The notes under the pieces were generated by a model, which was not told the DNA's origin, searched no databases, and saw only the letters and a list, made by a program, of their open reading frames with translations. The translations under genes and the position numbers were made by a program. DNA of 64,000 bases from Arcobacter ellisii (lineage in GTDB: Bacteria > Campylobacterota > Campylobacteria > Campylobacterales > Arcobacteraceae), in the NCBI RefSeq assembly GCF_003544915.1, contig NZ_CP032097.1, positions 1,922,001 to 1,986,000 on the forward strand. Direction: 5' to 3'. Each line of letters begins with the position of its first letter. Position 1 is the first letter of the stretch. This document shows positions 39,258 to 47,624 of this stretch, in pieces.

Positions 39258-39263
39258 ATTATA
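39258..39263 (-). promoter_or_regulatory. TATAAT box for the 5'-nucleotidase gene
   Basis: Perfect minus-strand -10 hexamer 22 nt upstream of the TTG start at 39235, in the 127-nt gap shared with the divergent sixA-like gene. Confidence 0.45.
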
Positions 39264-39362
39264 CAAATTTGTAGCTATAATATCTATATATTAGATTTTT
39301 TATAAGAAAAAAAGCTTAAATTATTTACAATCAAACATTATTTTTAAATCAAGAGTAGGTAT

Positions 39363-39842
39363 ATGAAAAAACTTTATATTGTACGACATACAAAAAAAGA
39401 GGATGAAGACTTAAATCAAGATGATTATGATAGAGAATTATCAGAAGATGGAAAAACTGAAGCAAAAAATATTGCTGAGAATTTTGCAAAAAAAAATCCT
39501 CAAATTGATTTAATAGTAGCTAGTCCAGCAAAAAGAACAAGAGATACAGCAGAAATATTTGCAAAAGCATTAAACTATAAAAAAACTATCATGTTAAATG
39601 AAGTTTTATATATGGCATTTGTAACTGAGTTACTTGAAACTATCTCTTATACATTTGATACTGTTGATTCTATGTTATTAGTAGGTCATAATCCATCATT
39701 AACTGCTTTAGCTGTAACATTAGTTGGCTTTAAAGAGAAGTTTGAAATGGGTGGAATTATGGAAATAAATTTTGATTGTGATAGTTGGATTGAAATTTCA
39801 AAAGAGAATGCTATTTTAGTAAACTACGAAAAACCTCTATAA
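39363..39842 (+). CDS. SixA-type phosphohistidine phosphatase
   Basis: 159 residues of the histidine-phosphatase superfamily. The catalytic RHT motif is at residues 8-10, the second Arg in SPAKRTRDTAE near 56, and the second catalytic His in LLVGHNPSLTALA. E. coli SixA removes phosphate from phosphotransfer proteins. Its substrate here is unknown; a role on one of the phosphorelay proteins is only a guess. It is a single gene ending in a terminator shared with the next. Confidence 0.85.
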   Translation: MKKLYIVRHTKKEDEDLNQDDYDRELSEDGKTEAKNIAENFAKKNPQIDLIVASPAKRTRDTAEIFAKALNYKKTIMLNEVLYMAFVTELLETISYTFDTVDSMLLVGHNPSLTALAVTLVGFKEKFEMGGIMEINFDCDSWIEISKENAILVNYEKPL

Positions 39843-39873
39843 ATAACAAAATCTTTTTTTGATTTTGTTATTT
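39841..39873. terminator. Bidirectional terminator after sixA-like gene
   Basis: AAATAACAAAATC and GATTTTGTTATTT form a perfect 13-bp stem with a seven-T loop. It overlaps the stop codons of both converging genes. Confidence 0.8.
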
Positions 39874-40279
39874 AGTCTAAATTTTTATTTAAAAGAACTA
39901 AAGAAGCTAATTTTGTTAGTTCTGTAATTTTTTCTTTATTTAACTCTTCATCACCTAAAACTGAAGAAAAAATTTCAGTAAAATTTTGTCTTGCCCAAGT
40001 TCTAAGTTCTGTTGCATTCATAAATTTATTAGTTGAGATTACTTTTCCTTTTTGATTAGTAACTGTAACTTTTGCTGTATCATTATTTTCAAAATTACCT
40101 TTAATTCCATCATTATTTGAAATTTGATAAGTAACTTTTGCTTGATAAATTTTCCCTTTAACAACACTTCCATCATCAATTACTTTTCTTGGAAATCCAC
40201 TCTCTTTAAAAAAACCATCCCATTGGTCTGCAAATAATAGTGAAAAACTAAACATCATAAAAACAATAATTTGTTTCAT
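39872..40279 (-). CDS. Secreted hypothetical protein, 135 aa
   Basis: Begins with a clear signal peptide (cleavage likely after SLLFA), then about 118 residues that include DDGSVVKGKIYQAK, a short stretch around NKFMNATELRTWARQNF and a Leu-rich end. No cysteine and no known domain is visible to me. It lies 19 nt downstream of mnmE on the same strand, so it may be read from that operon. Function unknown; probably periplasmic. Confidence 0.7.
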   Translation of the reverse strand: MKQIIVFMMFSFSLLFADQWDGFFKESGFPRKVIDDGSVVKGKIYQAKVTYQISNNDGIKGNFENNDTAKVTVTNQKGKVISTNKFMNATELRTWARQNFTEIFSSVLGDEELNKEKITELTKLASLVLLNKNLD

Positions 40280-40298
40280 TTTAACCTCTAAAATATTT

Positions 40299-41639
40299 CT
40301 ATTTACCTAAACAAAATTCACCAAACATAACATCTAACATCTCATCATTTTCATAAGGTCTTGTAATTGATGAAATATTTTCCAATGCTTCTGTTATAAA
40401 GTGGGCAAAAAACTCTAATTCGCCACTAGATAATGGCTCTTTTGATAAATTGATATTATACAATGTATTTTCAACTGAAGATACTTGTCGTTTTGAAATT
40501 AATGTCATCTCATCACCAAAAGTATTTGAATCTAAAATCTGTTCAACTCTTTTAATAAGTGGATTTATATCCTCTTTTGTTGAAAGTTCAATAAAATTAT
40601 TTAAAATTGATTTATCAAACAAATTGTCTAAATCAGATTTATTTAAAACTTTGATTATCTCTTTATTTGAATTTTCATTTATTAATTCTAAAATTTTTTT
40701 ATCTTCATCATCACAATTTTTACTATTATCAAAAAGTGCAATTACAATATCTGCTTCATTTAAAGTCTCTATTGATTTTTCAATTCCAATTTTTTCAATA
40801 ACATCACTAGCATTTCTAATACCAGCTGTATCAACTATTTTAATTATATGCGTTCCAATTTTTACAGACTCTTCAATAGTATCTCTAGTTGTTCCTGCAA
40901 TATCAGAAATAATTGCTCTATCATAGTTTAAAAGTTTATTTAAAAGTGAAGATTTTCCAACATTTGGTTTTCCAATAATTGCAACTTTAAAACCTTCAAT
41001 CATTCCTTCTCTTCTTCTACTAGCTTCTAATGTATTTGATAATTTTAAAGTAATTTTTTGAAGTTTATTCTCTATTTGTTCATAAATATCAGTAGGTAAA
41101 TCTTCTTCTGCATAATCAATAGAAACTTCTGTATAAGCTAACATAAAAAGTAAATCTTCTCTTATTTCATTTACGAAATTTGTTAATTCACCTTTTAATT
41201 GACGTGCAAGTAATTTAACCGCATCAGCACTTCTTGCTTCAATAATTTTTGATATAGCTTCTGCTTTACTTAAATCTATTTTATTATTAAAAAAAGCTCT
41301 TTTTGAAAATTCTCCAGGATTTGCTAATCTTGCACCAGATTTTAAAACTTCATCAACTATCATATTTGCAATTGCAACTCCACCATGACATTGAAACTCA
41401 ACAACATCTTCTCCAGTAAAAGAAAATGGTGCTTTAAAATATAAAACTAAAGCTTCATCAATAATTTCATTATTTGTATCATAAAGATATGAAAGTGTTG
41501 CTAATCGTGGTTGGAAAGTTGTTTTTTTTGAAATTTTAGAAGCGATTGCAAGAGCATTTGCTCCTGAAATCCTTACAATTGAAATAGAACCTATTCCATT
41601 TGCTGTTGCTATTGCAACAATTGTAGCATCATCAAACAA
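40299..41639 (-). CDS. mnmE: tRNA modification GTPase MnmE
   Basis: With MnmG it adds the carboxymethylaminomethyl group at U34 of certain tRNAs. 446 residues: N-terminal folate-binding domain (DDATIVAIATANG at the start), helical domain, inserted G domain with GKPNVGKSSLLN and DIAGTTRDT, and the C-terminal CLGK (CxGK) motif with the essential cysteine. Standard length. It starts 2 nt after jag. Confidence 0.97.
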   Translation of the reverse strand: MFDDATIVAIATANGIGSISIVRISGANALAIASKISKKTTFQPRLATLSYLYDTNNEIIDEALVLYFKAPFSFTGEDVVEFQCHGGVAIANMIVDEVLKSGARLANPGEFSKRAFFNNKIDLSKAEAISKIIEARSADAVKLLARQLKGELTNFVNEIREDLLFMLAYTEVSIDYAEEDLPTDIYEQIENKLQKITLKLSNTLEASRRREGMIEGFKVAIIGKPNVGKSSLLNKLLNYDRAIISDIAGTTRDTIEESVKIGTHIIKIVDTAGIRNASDVIEKIGIEKSIETLNEADIVIALFDNSKNCDDEDKKILELINENSNKEIIKVLNKSDLDNLFDKSILNNFIELSTKEDINPLIKRVEQILDSNTFGDEMTLISKRQVSSVENTLYNINLSKEPLSSGELEFFAHFITEALENISSITRPYENDEMLDVMFGEFCLGK

Positions 41640-41641
41640 GA

Positions 41642-42508
41642 TTAAATTTCTCTTGCTCTGTACTCATTTACAAGTACGTATTTATCACCTCTAACATTTG
41701 TTTTTACTGCAACATATTTGTCAGGGAACTCTTCTCTTAATCTTTTTAAAGCAATGTGAACTAAAATACCATCAAGTGGTTTAGTTTTAAAAGTACCTTT
41801 TTCTTTGATTATTTCAATAATTGGCTCTAAATAAGCATGAATTGCATCTTCTTGATTTTTTAAAAATTCTGCAACTTCTAATCTTAACATTAGACCATAT
41901 TTTTCATTTATCCAATTAAATAAGATATAAGATAAAGCTTTATATCTATAACCTTCTTTTCCAATTAAAAGTGCTGAATCTTCACCTAAAAACTCTATGT
42001 ATAAAGTCTCTTCATCATAAAACTCAACATTAATATCTTCAATTTTGTAACATGTATTATCAAATAAAAGATTTATTCCCTCTTTTACTTCTTCTAATAT
42101 TTTTTCTTTATCTTTTTTAATTACAATTTTTGACATTTCTGTTTGAGAATTTTCTTCATTATAAAAATTGTCAAAAATTTTATCTTTTGATTCAACTTTT
42201 GGAACTTTAGATAAAGGCTCTTTTTTCTCAGATGGAGTAGCAGGAACTTCTTTATTTGAATTTTCTATTCTTTGAGAAATTTCTTCTATTTTTACATCTT
42301 TATTTTTAAAAGTTTTTGTTTCTTGTACATAAGTTTTACAACTATTTTTAAAACATGCTTGAATAATCGCATTCTTTTTTCCAAAACCAAGGAATCCCTT
42401 ACTTGGTTGTTGGATAACTTCAATTTCTAATTCTGTAATAGAACAGTTAAAATCTGCTGTTGCTAATTCATAAACTTTTTCTAAACAATTTGCTTCAAAC
42501 TTTTTCAT
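41642..42508 (-). CDS. jag: Jag/KhpB-like RNA-binding protein
   Basis: 288 residues: an N-terminal Jag domain (about 1-50, with GFLGFGKKNAIIQA), a Glu/Lys/Ser-rich linker (about 70-140), a KH-type domain with LLIGKEGYRYKALSYI, and a C-terminal region in the position of R3H ending VLVNEYRAREI. KhpB binds many RNAs. It lies between yidC and mnmE, the position conserved in many bacteria. The R3H motif itself is weak. Confidence 0.88.
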   Translation of the reverse strand: MKKFEANCLEKVYELATADFNCSITELEIEVIQQPSKGFLGFGKKNAIIQACFKNSCKTYVQETKTFKNKDVKIEEISQRIENSNKEVPATPSEKKEPLSKVPKVESKDKIFDNFYNEENSQTEMSKIVIKKDKEKILEEVKEGINLLFDNTCYKIEDINVEFYDEETLYIEFLGEDSALLIGKEGYRYKALSYILFNWINEKYGLMLRLEVAEFLKNQEDAIHAYLEPIIEIIKEKGTFKTKPLDGILVHIALKRLREEFPDKYVAVKTNVRGDKYVLVNEYRAREI

Positions 42509-42516
42509 GAGTTTTC

Positions 42517-44139
42517 CTATGCTTTTTCAGCTCTTTTTCTTTCAAATACGCTATTAATATAGTATTGTTGACCAATTGTAAATAGATTATTTATAAACCA
42601 ATATAACGTAAGTCCTGCTGGGAACCACAAGAAGAAGAATGTGAAAATAACTGGTAAAAATTGGAATATTTTCTTTTGCATTTCATCTTGCATTGTATTT
42701 GGTGTAATTTTTTGTTGTAAATACATTGTTACACCCATTAAAATTGGTAAAACAAAATAAGGATCCATTTCAGCTAAATCGTGAATCCAGAATATCCATT
42801 CTGCACCTTTTAATTCGATTGCATTTAATAAAACCCTATAAATAGCAAAGAATACTGGAATTTGTAAAAGTAATGGTAAACATCCACCCATTGGGTTTGC
42901 ACCATGTTTTTTGTAAAGTTCCATCATATGCATTGATTGTTTTTGTTTATCATCCTTATATTTAGTTTGAATTTCTTTCATTTTAGGTGCTAAATCTTTT
43001 AATTTTTGCATAGACACCATACCTTTATATGATAAAGGATATAAAACTAATTTAATTAAAATTGTAAGAATTACAATTGTCCATCCCCAGTTACCAACAT
43101 AACCTTGAATAAATTGTAATAATATAAACATAGGTTTTGCTATAAAAGTAAACCAACCATAATCAATTACATCAATTAATTCAGGATTTAAGCTTTCTAA
43201 ATCTCTATGATTTTTTGGTCCAATATATCCAGAAAATGAAATATTATTAGAACCATGAACAAATGCTTGAGGATTTGAAGAAGAATCAGGCATTAAACTT
43301 AAAGTTAATGATTTTTCAAAGTTATAGATTACTGTTGCATAATATCTATCAAAATTTGATATAAATTTTGTACCTACAATTGTTTCATTTTTATCTAAAT
43401 CACCATCTTCAATAGTTTTTAATGTACTATCATTTAATTTAGCAATAAAACCATGAACCGCATACATATCAGCTAAAACATTTGGTCTAAATCCATTTGT
43501 AATAAAAAATTGTTTATCATTTGTAGTACTTACACTTAAATCATAATGTCCATCAGGATAGATAGTAAATTTTTTAGTTAATACTGTATCGCCTAAATTT
43601 TGAGTTAAAACTAACTCTTGTGCACTTGTAGATGCATCAACATTTGATGAACTTGCAACTACACTAACTTTAAATGCTTCTGTATTTATATTTGTATCAG
43701 CAAATCTAACTTCTAAAGGTCTTAACTGATTTGATTCAAATAATTTTATTTGATTTCCATTTTCATCTTTATATTTTTCTTCAAGTAGAGTTACTTGTGC
43801 CACTCTTCCTAAAGTATCAATTTCAATAATACTTTTTGCTGTTTTAATAACTGAAACAATTTGATTGTTTGCAATTGCTTTAGAAGATAATGCCTCAACT
43901 GATTTAGACATATCAACTGGATTTCCATTTACATCTGTTGCAACCATTTGAGTTGCAGCTGTATTTACATCAGGTGCAGCATTTTGTTTTTGTGCTTGCT
44001 CTTGTTTTGCTTTTTCAGCTTTGGCTTCTTGCTGTGGTTTTAAAACTAAAAACTCATATGCTATAAAAAATACAAAAACAACCAATGTCATAATTAACAT
44101 TCGTTTTTGCATACCATTATTTTGATTCATGTTGTTCAT
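42517..44139 (-). CDS. yidC: Membrane protein insertase YidC
   Basis: 540 residues: N-terminal transmembrane anchor (about 13-30), a large periplasmic domain with a low-complexity Gln/Ala/Lys stretch, then five transmembrane segments in the Oxa1 core, with KYKDDKQKQSMHMMELYKKHG in the cytoplasmic hairpin and NPMGGCLPLLLQIPVFFAIY after it. It inserts and folds inner-membrane proteins with or without SecYEG. It overlaps yidD by 23 nt. Confidence 0.96.
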   Translation of the reverse strand: MNNMNQNNGMQKRMLIMTLVVFVFFIAYEFLVLKPQQEAKAEKAKQEQAQKQNAAPDVNTAATQMVATDVNGNPVDMSKSVEALSSKAIANNQIVSVIKTAKSIIEIDTLGRVAQVTLLEEKYKDENGNQIKLFESNQLRPLEVRFADTNINTEAFKVSVVASSSNVDASTSAQELVLTQNLGDTVLTKKFTIYPDGHYDLSVSTTNDKQFFITNGFRPNVLADMYAVHGFIAKLNDSTLKTIEDGDLDKNETIVGTKFISNFDRYYATVIYNFEKSLTLSLMPDSSSNPQAFVHGSNNISFSGYIGPKNHRDLESLNPELIDVIDYGWFTFIAKPMFILLQFIQGYVGNWGWTIVILTILIKLVLYPLSYKGMVSMQKLKDLAPKMKEIQTKYKDDKQKQSMHMMELYKKHGANPMGGCLPLLLQIPVFFAIYRVLLNAIELKGAEWIFWIHDLAEMDPYFVLPILMGVTMYLQQKITPNTMQDEMQKKIFQFLPVIFTFFFLWFPAGLTLYWFINNLFTIGQQYYINSVFERKRAEKA

Positions 44140-44464
44140 TCTTCTTTTTCCACTCCCGATTTTTTACTACTAAATACTTTCCATTTTTCAATGGTATATA
44201 CCAATATATTATTTTGATTTTTTTATAATTGATATTCTGATTTGCTCTCAACTTTACTATTGGATAATCAAATCCACCCTCAAAAAGTTGATTACATTTT
44301 AATATGCGCAATATTGTAAAATAAAACGCCTTAAAAAAAGTATTATTATCCAACTGCCATAGTGCATATTGGGAACAAGTTGGATAATATCTACATGATC
44401 CAAAAGATAAAACTGTTAAATATTTTTGATAAAATTTTATCAAATATTTAAAAATAAATTTCAT
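44117..44464 (-). CDS. yidD: Membrane protein insertion efficiency factor YidD
   Basis: 115 residues, with the YidD core LIKFYQKYLTVLSFGSCRYYPTCSQYA near the N-terminus (cited here in part: FGSCRYYPTCSQYA). Family members are about 70-115 residues and sit between rnpA and yidC. It overlaps rnpA by 4 nt and yidC by 23 nt. The C-terminus is longer and more basic than in E. coli. Confidence 0.93.
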   Translation of the reverse strand: MKFIFKYLIKFYQKYLTVLSFGSCRYYPTCSQYALWQLDNNTFFKAFYFTILRILKCNQLFEGGFDYPIVKLRANQNINYKKIKIIYWYIPLKNGKYLVVKNREWKKKNEQHESK

Positions 44465-44796
44465 TTTAAAACTTCTAATCTTTTTAATGCAAAGTCAAAA
44501 TCTTTTTTTAATTCTAAATAATTTTTTTCATGTAAGGTAATTTTTGCAACAAATATATAGTTACCAACTAATAATTGTTTTTCATATGAAGCAAATAAAG
44601 CACGCATTCTTCGTCTTGCTTTATTTCTATTTACTGCATTCCCAACTTTTTTTGAAGTAACAAAAGCAGCTTTTAATGTAGGGCTAGAACTAAAAAAAGC
44701 GACAAAGCTGGCAGTGTGCCATCTTTTGCCGCTTTTATATAGTCTGTTAAAGTCTTTTGGACTATTAAGTCTGTGGTCTTTGCTTAAACAGCTAAT
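44461..44796 (-). CDS. rnpA: Ribonuclease P protein component, ATT start
   Basis: RnpA helps the RNase P RNA mature tRNA 5' ends. Read from ATT at 44796, the 111-residue product starts with [15 protein letters not shown] and contains the family core [20 protein letters not shown]. An in-frame TAG lies three codons before the ATT, and no ATG, GTG, TTG or CTG occurs in frame until the middle of the core, so ATT is the only plausible initiator. It overlaps rpmH by 13 nt and yidD by 4 nt; AAAGG lies about 10 nt ahead. Confidence 0.88.
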   Translation of the reverse strand: MSCLSKDHRLNSPKDFNRLYKSGKRWHTASFVAFFSSSPTLKAAFVTSKKVGNAVNRNKARRRMRALFASYEKQLLVGNYIFVAKITLHEKNYLELKKDFDFALKRLEVLK

Positions 44797-44918
44797 CTTT
44801 TTCTACCTTTAGCTCTTCTAGCATTAATTACTTTTCTACCATTTTTAGTAGCCATTCTTACTCTGAACCCGTGAGTTCTTTTTCTAGGAGTATTATGTGG
44901 TTGATACGTTCTTTTCAT
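44784..44918 (-). CDS. rpmH: 50S ribosomal protein L34
   Basis: 44 residues, starting [20 protein letters not shown] and ending KGRKRLAV, a textbook L34. AGAGGAAATCTAAG gives the ribosome site. It leads the rpmH-rnpA-yidD-yidC-jag-mnmE run. Its last five codons overlap the rnpA start. Confidence 0.98.
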   Translation of the reverse strand: MKRTYQPHNTPRKRTHGFRVRMATKNGRKVINARRAKGRKRLAV

Positions 44919-44954
44919 CTTAGATTTCCTCTATATTCACTAAATAAGTTGTGG

Positions 44955-44960
44955 ATTATA
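44955..44960 (-). promoter_or_regulatory. TATAAT box for the rpmH operon
   Basis: Perfect -10 on the minus strand 37 nt before the rpmH ATG, in the 65-nt gap after clpB. Confidence 0.55.
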
Positions 44961-44983
44961 GTTAAATTTTACTTAAATATTGT

Positions 44984-47563
44984 TTAGGCAATATTAACAA
45001 CTACCTCATCATTTTGAACATCAAACTCTATACTACTTCCCTCACCTATTTTATCTTCTAAAATTAAATCAGCAAGTTTATCTTCAACTATCTCATAAAT
45101 TGCACGTTTTAACGGTCTTGCACCATAAACTGGGTCAAATCCAATTTTTGCAATATACTCTTTTGCATTTTGTGTTAAAGAAATTTTTATATCTTTTTCT
45201 TCAACTTTTTTCTTAATATTATTAAATAAAATATCTACAATATTTGTAATAGCACTTAAATTTAATTGCTCAAAAATAACAATATCATCTAATCTATTTA
45301 GAAATTCTGGTCTAAAATGCATTTTTAATTCATCTAAAACAGCTTTTCTTCTCTCTTCTTTATCAGAAATCTCAATTATTCTTGCACTTCCAATATTTGA
45401 AGTTAGAATAATAATTGTATTTTTAAAATCAACTGTAACACCTTTATTATCAGTTAATCTTCCATCATCTAACACTTGTAATAAAATATTAAACACATCA
45501 GGATGAGCTTTTTCAACTTCATCAAATAAAATAACACTATATGGTTTTCTTCTAACAGCTTCTGTTAATTGACCACCCTCTTCATATCCAACATAACCAG
45601 GAGCTGCTCCAACAAGTCTTGAAACCGCGTGTTTTTCCATATATTCACTCATATCAAATCTTATAAGCGATTTTGCATCATCAAACAAAAATTTTGCTAA
45701 AGTTTTTGCACTCTCTGTTTTTCCAACTCCAGTTGGTCCAAGGAATAAAAAACTTCCTATTGGTCTTGAAGTTTCACTTAATCCTGCTTTATTTCTTTTT
45801 ATTGCTCTACTAATAGCTTTAATTGCCTCATCTTGTCCAATAACATCTTGTTTTAAAACCTCTTCAACTTTTAAAACTTTTTGTTTTTCACTATCCATCA
45901 TTTTATTAACTGGAATTCCTGTCCATCTTGAAACGATAGATGCTATTGCTTCTTCATCAACACTATTTCTTAAAAGTGTTCCCTCTTTTTGCATTTGTTC
46001 CCATTTTTGAGCATTTTCTTTTATTTTTGCTTCAAGTGCTGGGATTTCTCCATACTCTATTTTTGCTGCTTCTTCAAATTTTGATTCACGTTTTGCAATA
46101 TTTGCTTTTGTTTTAAGTTCATCAATTTTTACTTTTAATTCACTTGTTGCATTAAATGTTTGTTTTTCATTTTCAAATCTAGCTTCTAAATTTTGTTTTT
46201 CTTCATTTTTATTTGCTAACTCTTTTTCTATTTGTGCAACTCTTTCTTCATTCTTTTTATTTTTTTCCATTTTAAGAGCTTCTTTTTCAACATTTAATGT
46301 TTGAATCTCTCTTTTTATAGTTGAAAGTGCAGTTGGTTCTGACTCAATTTGCATTTTAAGTTCAGCTGCTGCTTCATCTATTAAATCTATTGCTTTATCA
46401 GGTAAAAATCTATCAGTAATATATCTATTTGATAATTTTGCAGCTGCAACTAAAGCACTATCATTTATTGTTACATTATGATGAGTTTCAAGTTTTTCTT
46501 TTATACCTCTTAAAATTTGTAAAGCTTCATTTACCGTTGGTTCATCAACTTTAACTGGTTGAAATCTTCTTTGCATTGCTGCATCTTTTTCAAAATATTT
46601 TCTATACTCTTTTAATGTTGTTGCACCAATTGTATGTAATTCACCTCTTGCAAGACTTGGTTTTAAAATATTTGCAGCATCCATACTTCCTTCACTAGCA
46701 CCTGCTCCAATTATTGTATGAATTTCATCAATAAATAAAATTATATTTCCAGCTTTTTTAACCTCATCAATAACAGATTTTAATCTATCTTCAAACTCTC
46801 CTCGATATTTTGCACCTGCAATTAATGCACTCATATCAAGGCTTACTACTCTTTTGTTAAGTAAAGATGTAGGTACATCTTTATTTACTATTCTTTGAGC
46901 AAGTCCTTCAGCAATTGCAGTTTTACCAGTTCCTGGTTCTCCAAGTAAAATTGGATTGTTTTTTGTTTTTCTAATTAAAATTTGCATCATTCTATTGATT
47001 TGTTCATCTCTTCCAATAACTGGATCAAGTTCACCATCAATAGCTCTTTTATTCAAATCTATTCCATATTTATTTAAAGCTTCTAAATTATCATCTGCAC
47101 TATTACTTTCAATAGTTTTTCCAGCTCTCATTGCTTCAAGCTCTTTTTTTGCTTCTCTTAAATCTATATATTTACCTAAAACTTCTTTCATAATTGGTAA
47201 ATCAAAATTCGATATAAGCCAAGTATCAATAGCTATAAATTTATCTCCATTACTAGCCATTTGACCTTCTGCTTTTTGTAAACTTGCAAGTAGATTTCTT
47301 GATAATTTTATATTCTCTTTTGTTACACTACTTACACTTGGTAATTTTTGTGCATTTGATTTAGCTTCAAGTTCAATAGCTGCTTTATTAACATTCATTT
47401 TATTTAATAATTGATTTAATACTGAATTTGTGTTTGTTAGTAAAGCCCAAAGTAGATGTATAACTTCCACTTCTTGATTTTTATTATGTAGAGCAAGTGC
47501 AACACTTGAATCTATTGTTTCATGCATTTGATTTGTCATTTTTTCAAAAATATTATTACTCAT
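44984..47563 (-). CDS. clpB: ATP-dependent disaggregase ClpB
   Basis: Hsp100 ring that rescues aggregated proteins with DnaK. 859 residues, full length: N-domain (about 1-145), AAA1 with [13 protein letters not shown], the long coiled-coil middle domain (about 400-520, rich in Glu and Lys) that marks ClpB rather than ClpA or ClpC, and AAA2 with [12 protein letters not shown] and NRLDDIVIF. The promoter region carries HAIR-like and CIRCE-like operators. Confidence 0.97.
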   Translation of the reverse strand: MSNNIFEKMTNQMHETIDSSVALALHNKNQEVEVIHLLWALLTNTNSVLNQLLNKMNVNKAAIELEAKSNAQKLPSVSSVTKENIKLSRNLLASLQKAEGQMASNGDKFIAIDTWLISNFDLPIMKEVLGKYIDLREAKKELEAMRAGKTIESNSADDNLEALNKYGIDLNKRAIDGELDPVIGRDEQINRMMQILIRKTKNNPILLGEPGTGKTAIAEGLAQRIVNKDVPTSLLNKRVVSLDMSALIAGAKYRGEFEDRLKSVIDEVKKAGNIILFIDEIHTIIGAGASEGSMDAANILKPSLARGELHTIGATTLKEYRKYFEKDAAMQRRFQPVKVDEPTVNEALQILRGIKEKLETHHNVTINDSALVAAAKLSNRYITDRFLPDKAIDLIDEAAAELKMQIESEPTALSTIKREIQTLNVEKEALKMEKNKKNEERVAQIEKELANKNEEKQNLEARFENEKQTFNATSELKVKIDELKTKANIAKRESKFEEAAKIEYGEIPALEAKIKENAQKWEQMQKEGTLLRNSVDEEAIASIVSRWTGIPVNKMMDSEKQKVLKVEEVLKQDVIGQDEAIKAISRAIKRNKAGLSETSRPIGSFLFLGPTGVGKTESAKTLAKFLFDDAKSLIRFDMSEYMEKHAVSRLVGAAPGYVGYEEGGQLTEAVRRKPYSVILFDEVEKAHPDVFNILLQVLDDGRLTDNKGVTVDFKNTIIILTSNIGSARIIEISDKEERRKAVLDELKMHFRPEFLNRLDDIVIFEQLNLSAITNIVDILFNNIKKKVEEKDIKISLTQNAKEYIAKIGFDPVYGARPLKRAIYEIVEDKLADLILEDKIGEGSSIEFDVQNDEVVVNIA

Positions 47564-47590
47564 TTAGCACTCCTATTATTTAATTGCTAA
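47564..47590 (-). promoter_or_regulatory. CIRCE-like HrcA operator before clpB
   Basis: Minus strand TTAGCAATT, nine bases, GAGTGCTAA. The right arm matches the CIRCE consensus TTAGCACTC-N9-GAGTGCTAA completely; the left arm matches at 6 of 9. The right arm directly abuts the ATG and includes the clpB Shine-Dalgarno. Confidence 0.7.
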
Positions 47591-47594
47591 TAAA

Positions 47595-47623
47595 ATTATA
47601 GCACTTGAGTCATATTATGTCAA
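47595..47623 (-). promoter_or_regulatory. Consensus sigma-70 promoter of clpB
   Basis: TTGACA (47623-47618), exactly 17 bp, then TATAAT (47600-47595), both perfect. The start point should fall near 47588, inside the CIRCE-like site. Both hexamers match consensus exactly, so tight repression would be expected. Confidence 0.88.
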
Positions 47624-47624
47624 G
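47604..47624 (-). promoter_or_regulatory. HAIR-like HspR operator before clpB
   Basis: Minus strand CTTGACA, seven bases, ACTCAAG, against the HAIR consensus CTTGAGT-N7-ACTCAAG: right arm perfect, left arm 5 of 7. It covers the -35 and spacer of the clpB promoter. HspR controls clpB in several Campylobacterota and actinobacteria. Confidence 0.75.

Noticed and set aside
44946-44958. TTGTGGATTA near rpmH, close to a DnaA box
   Set aside because: It is a single imperfect match with no cluster, and it overlaps the rpmH -10 box; no dnaA or dnaN is nearby.
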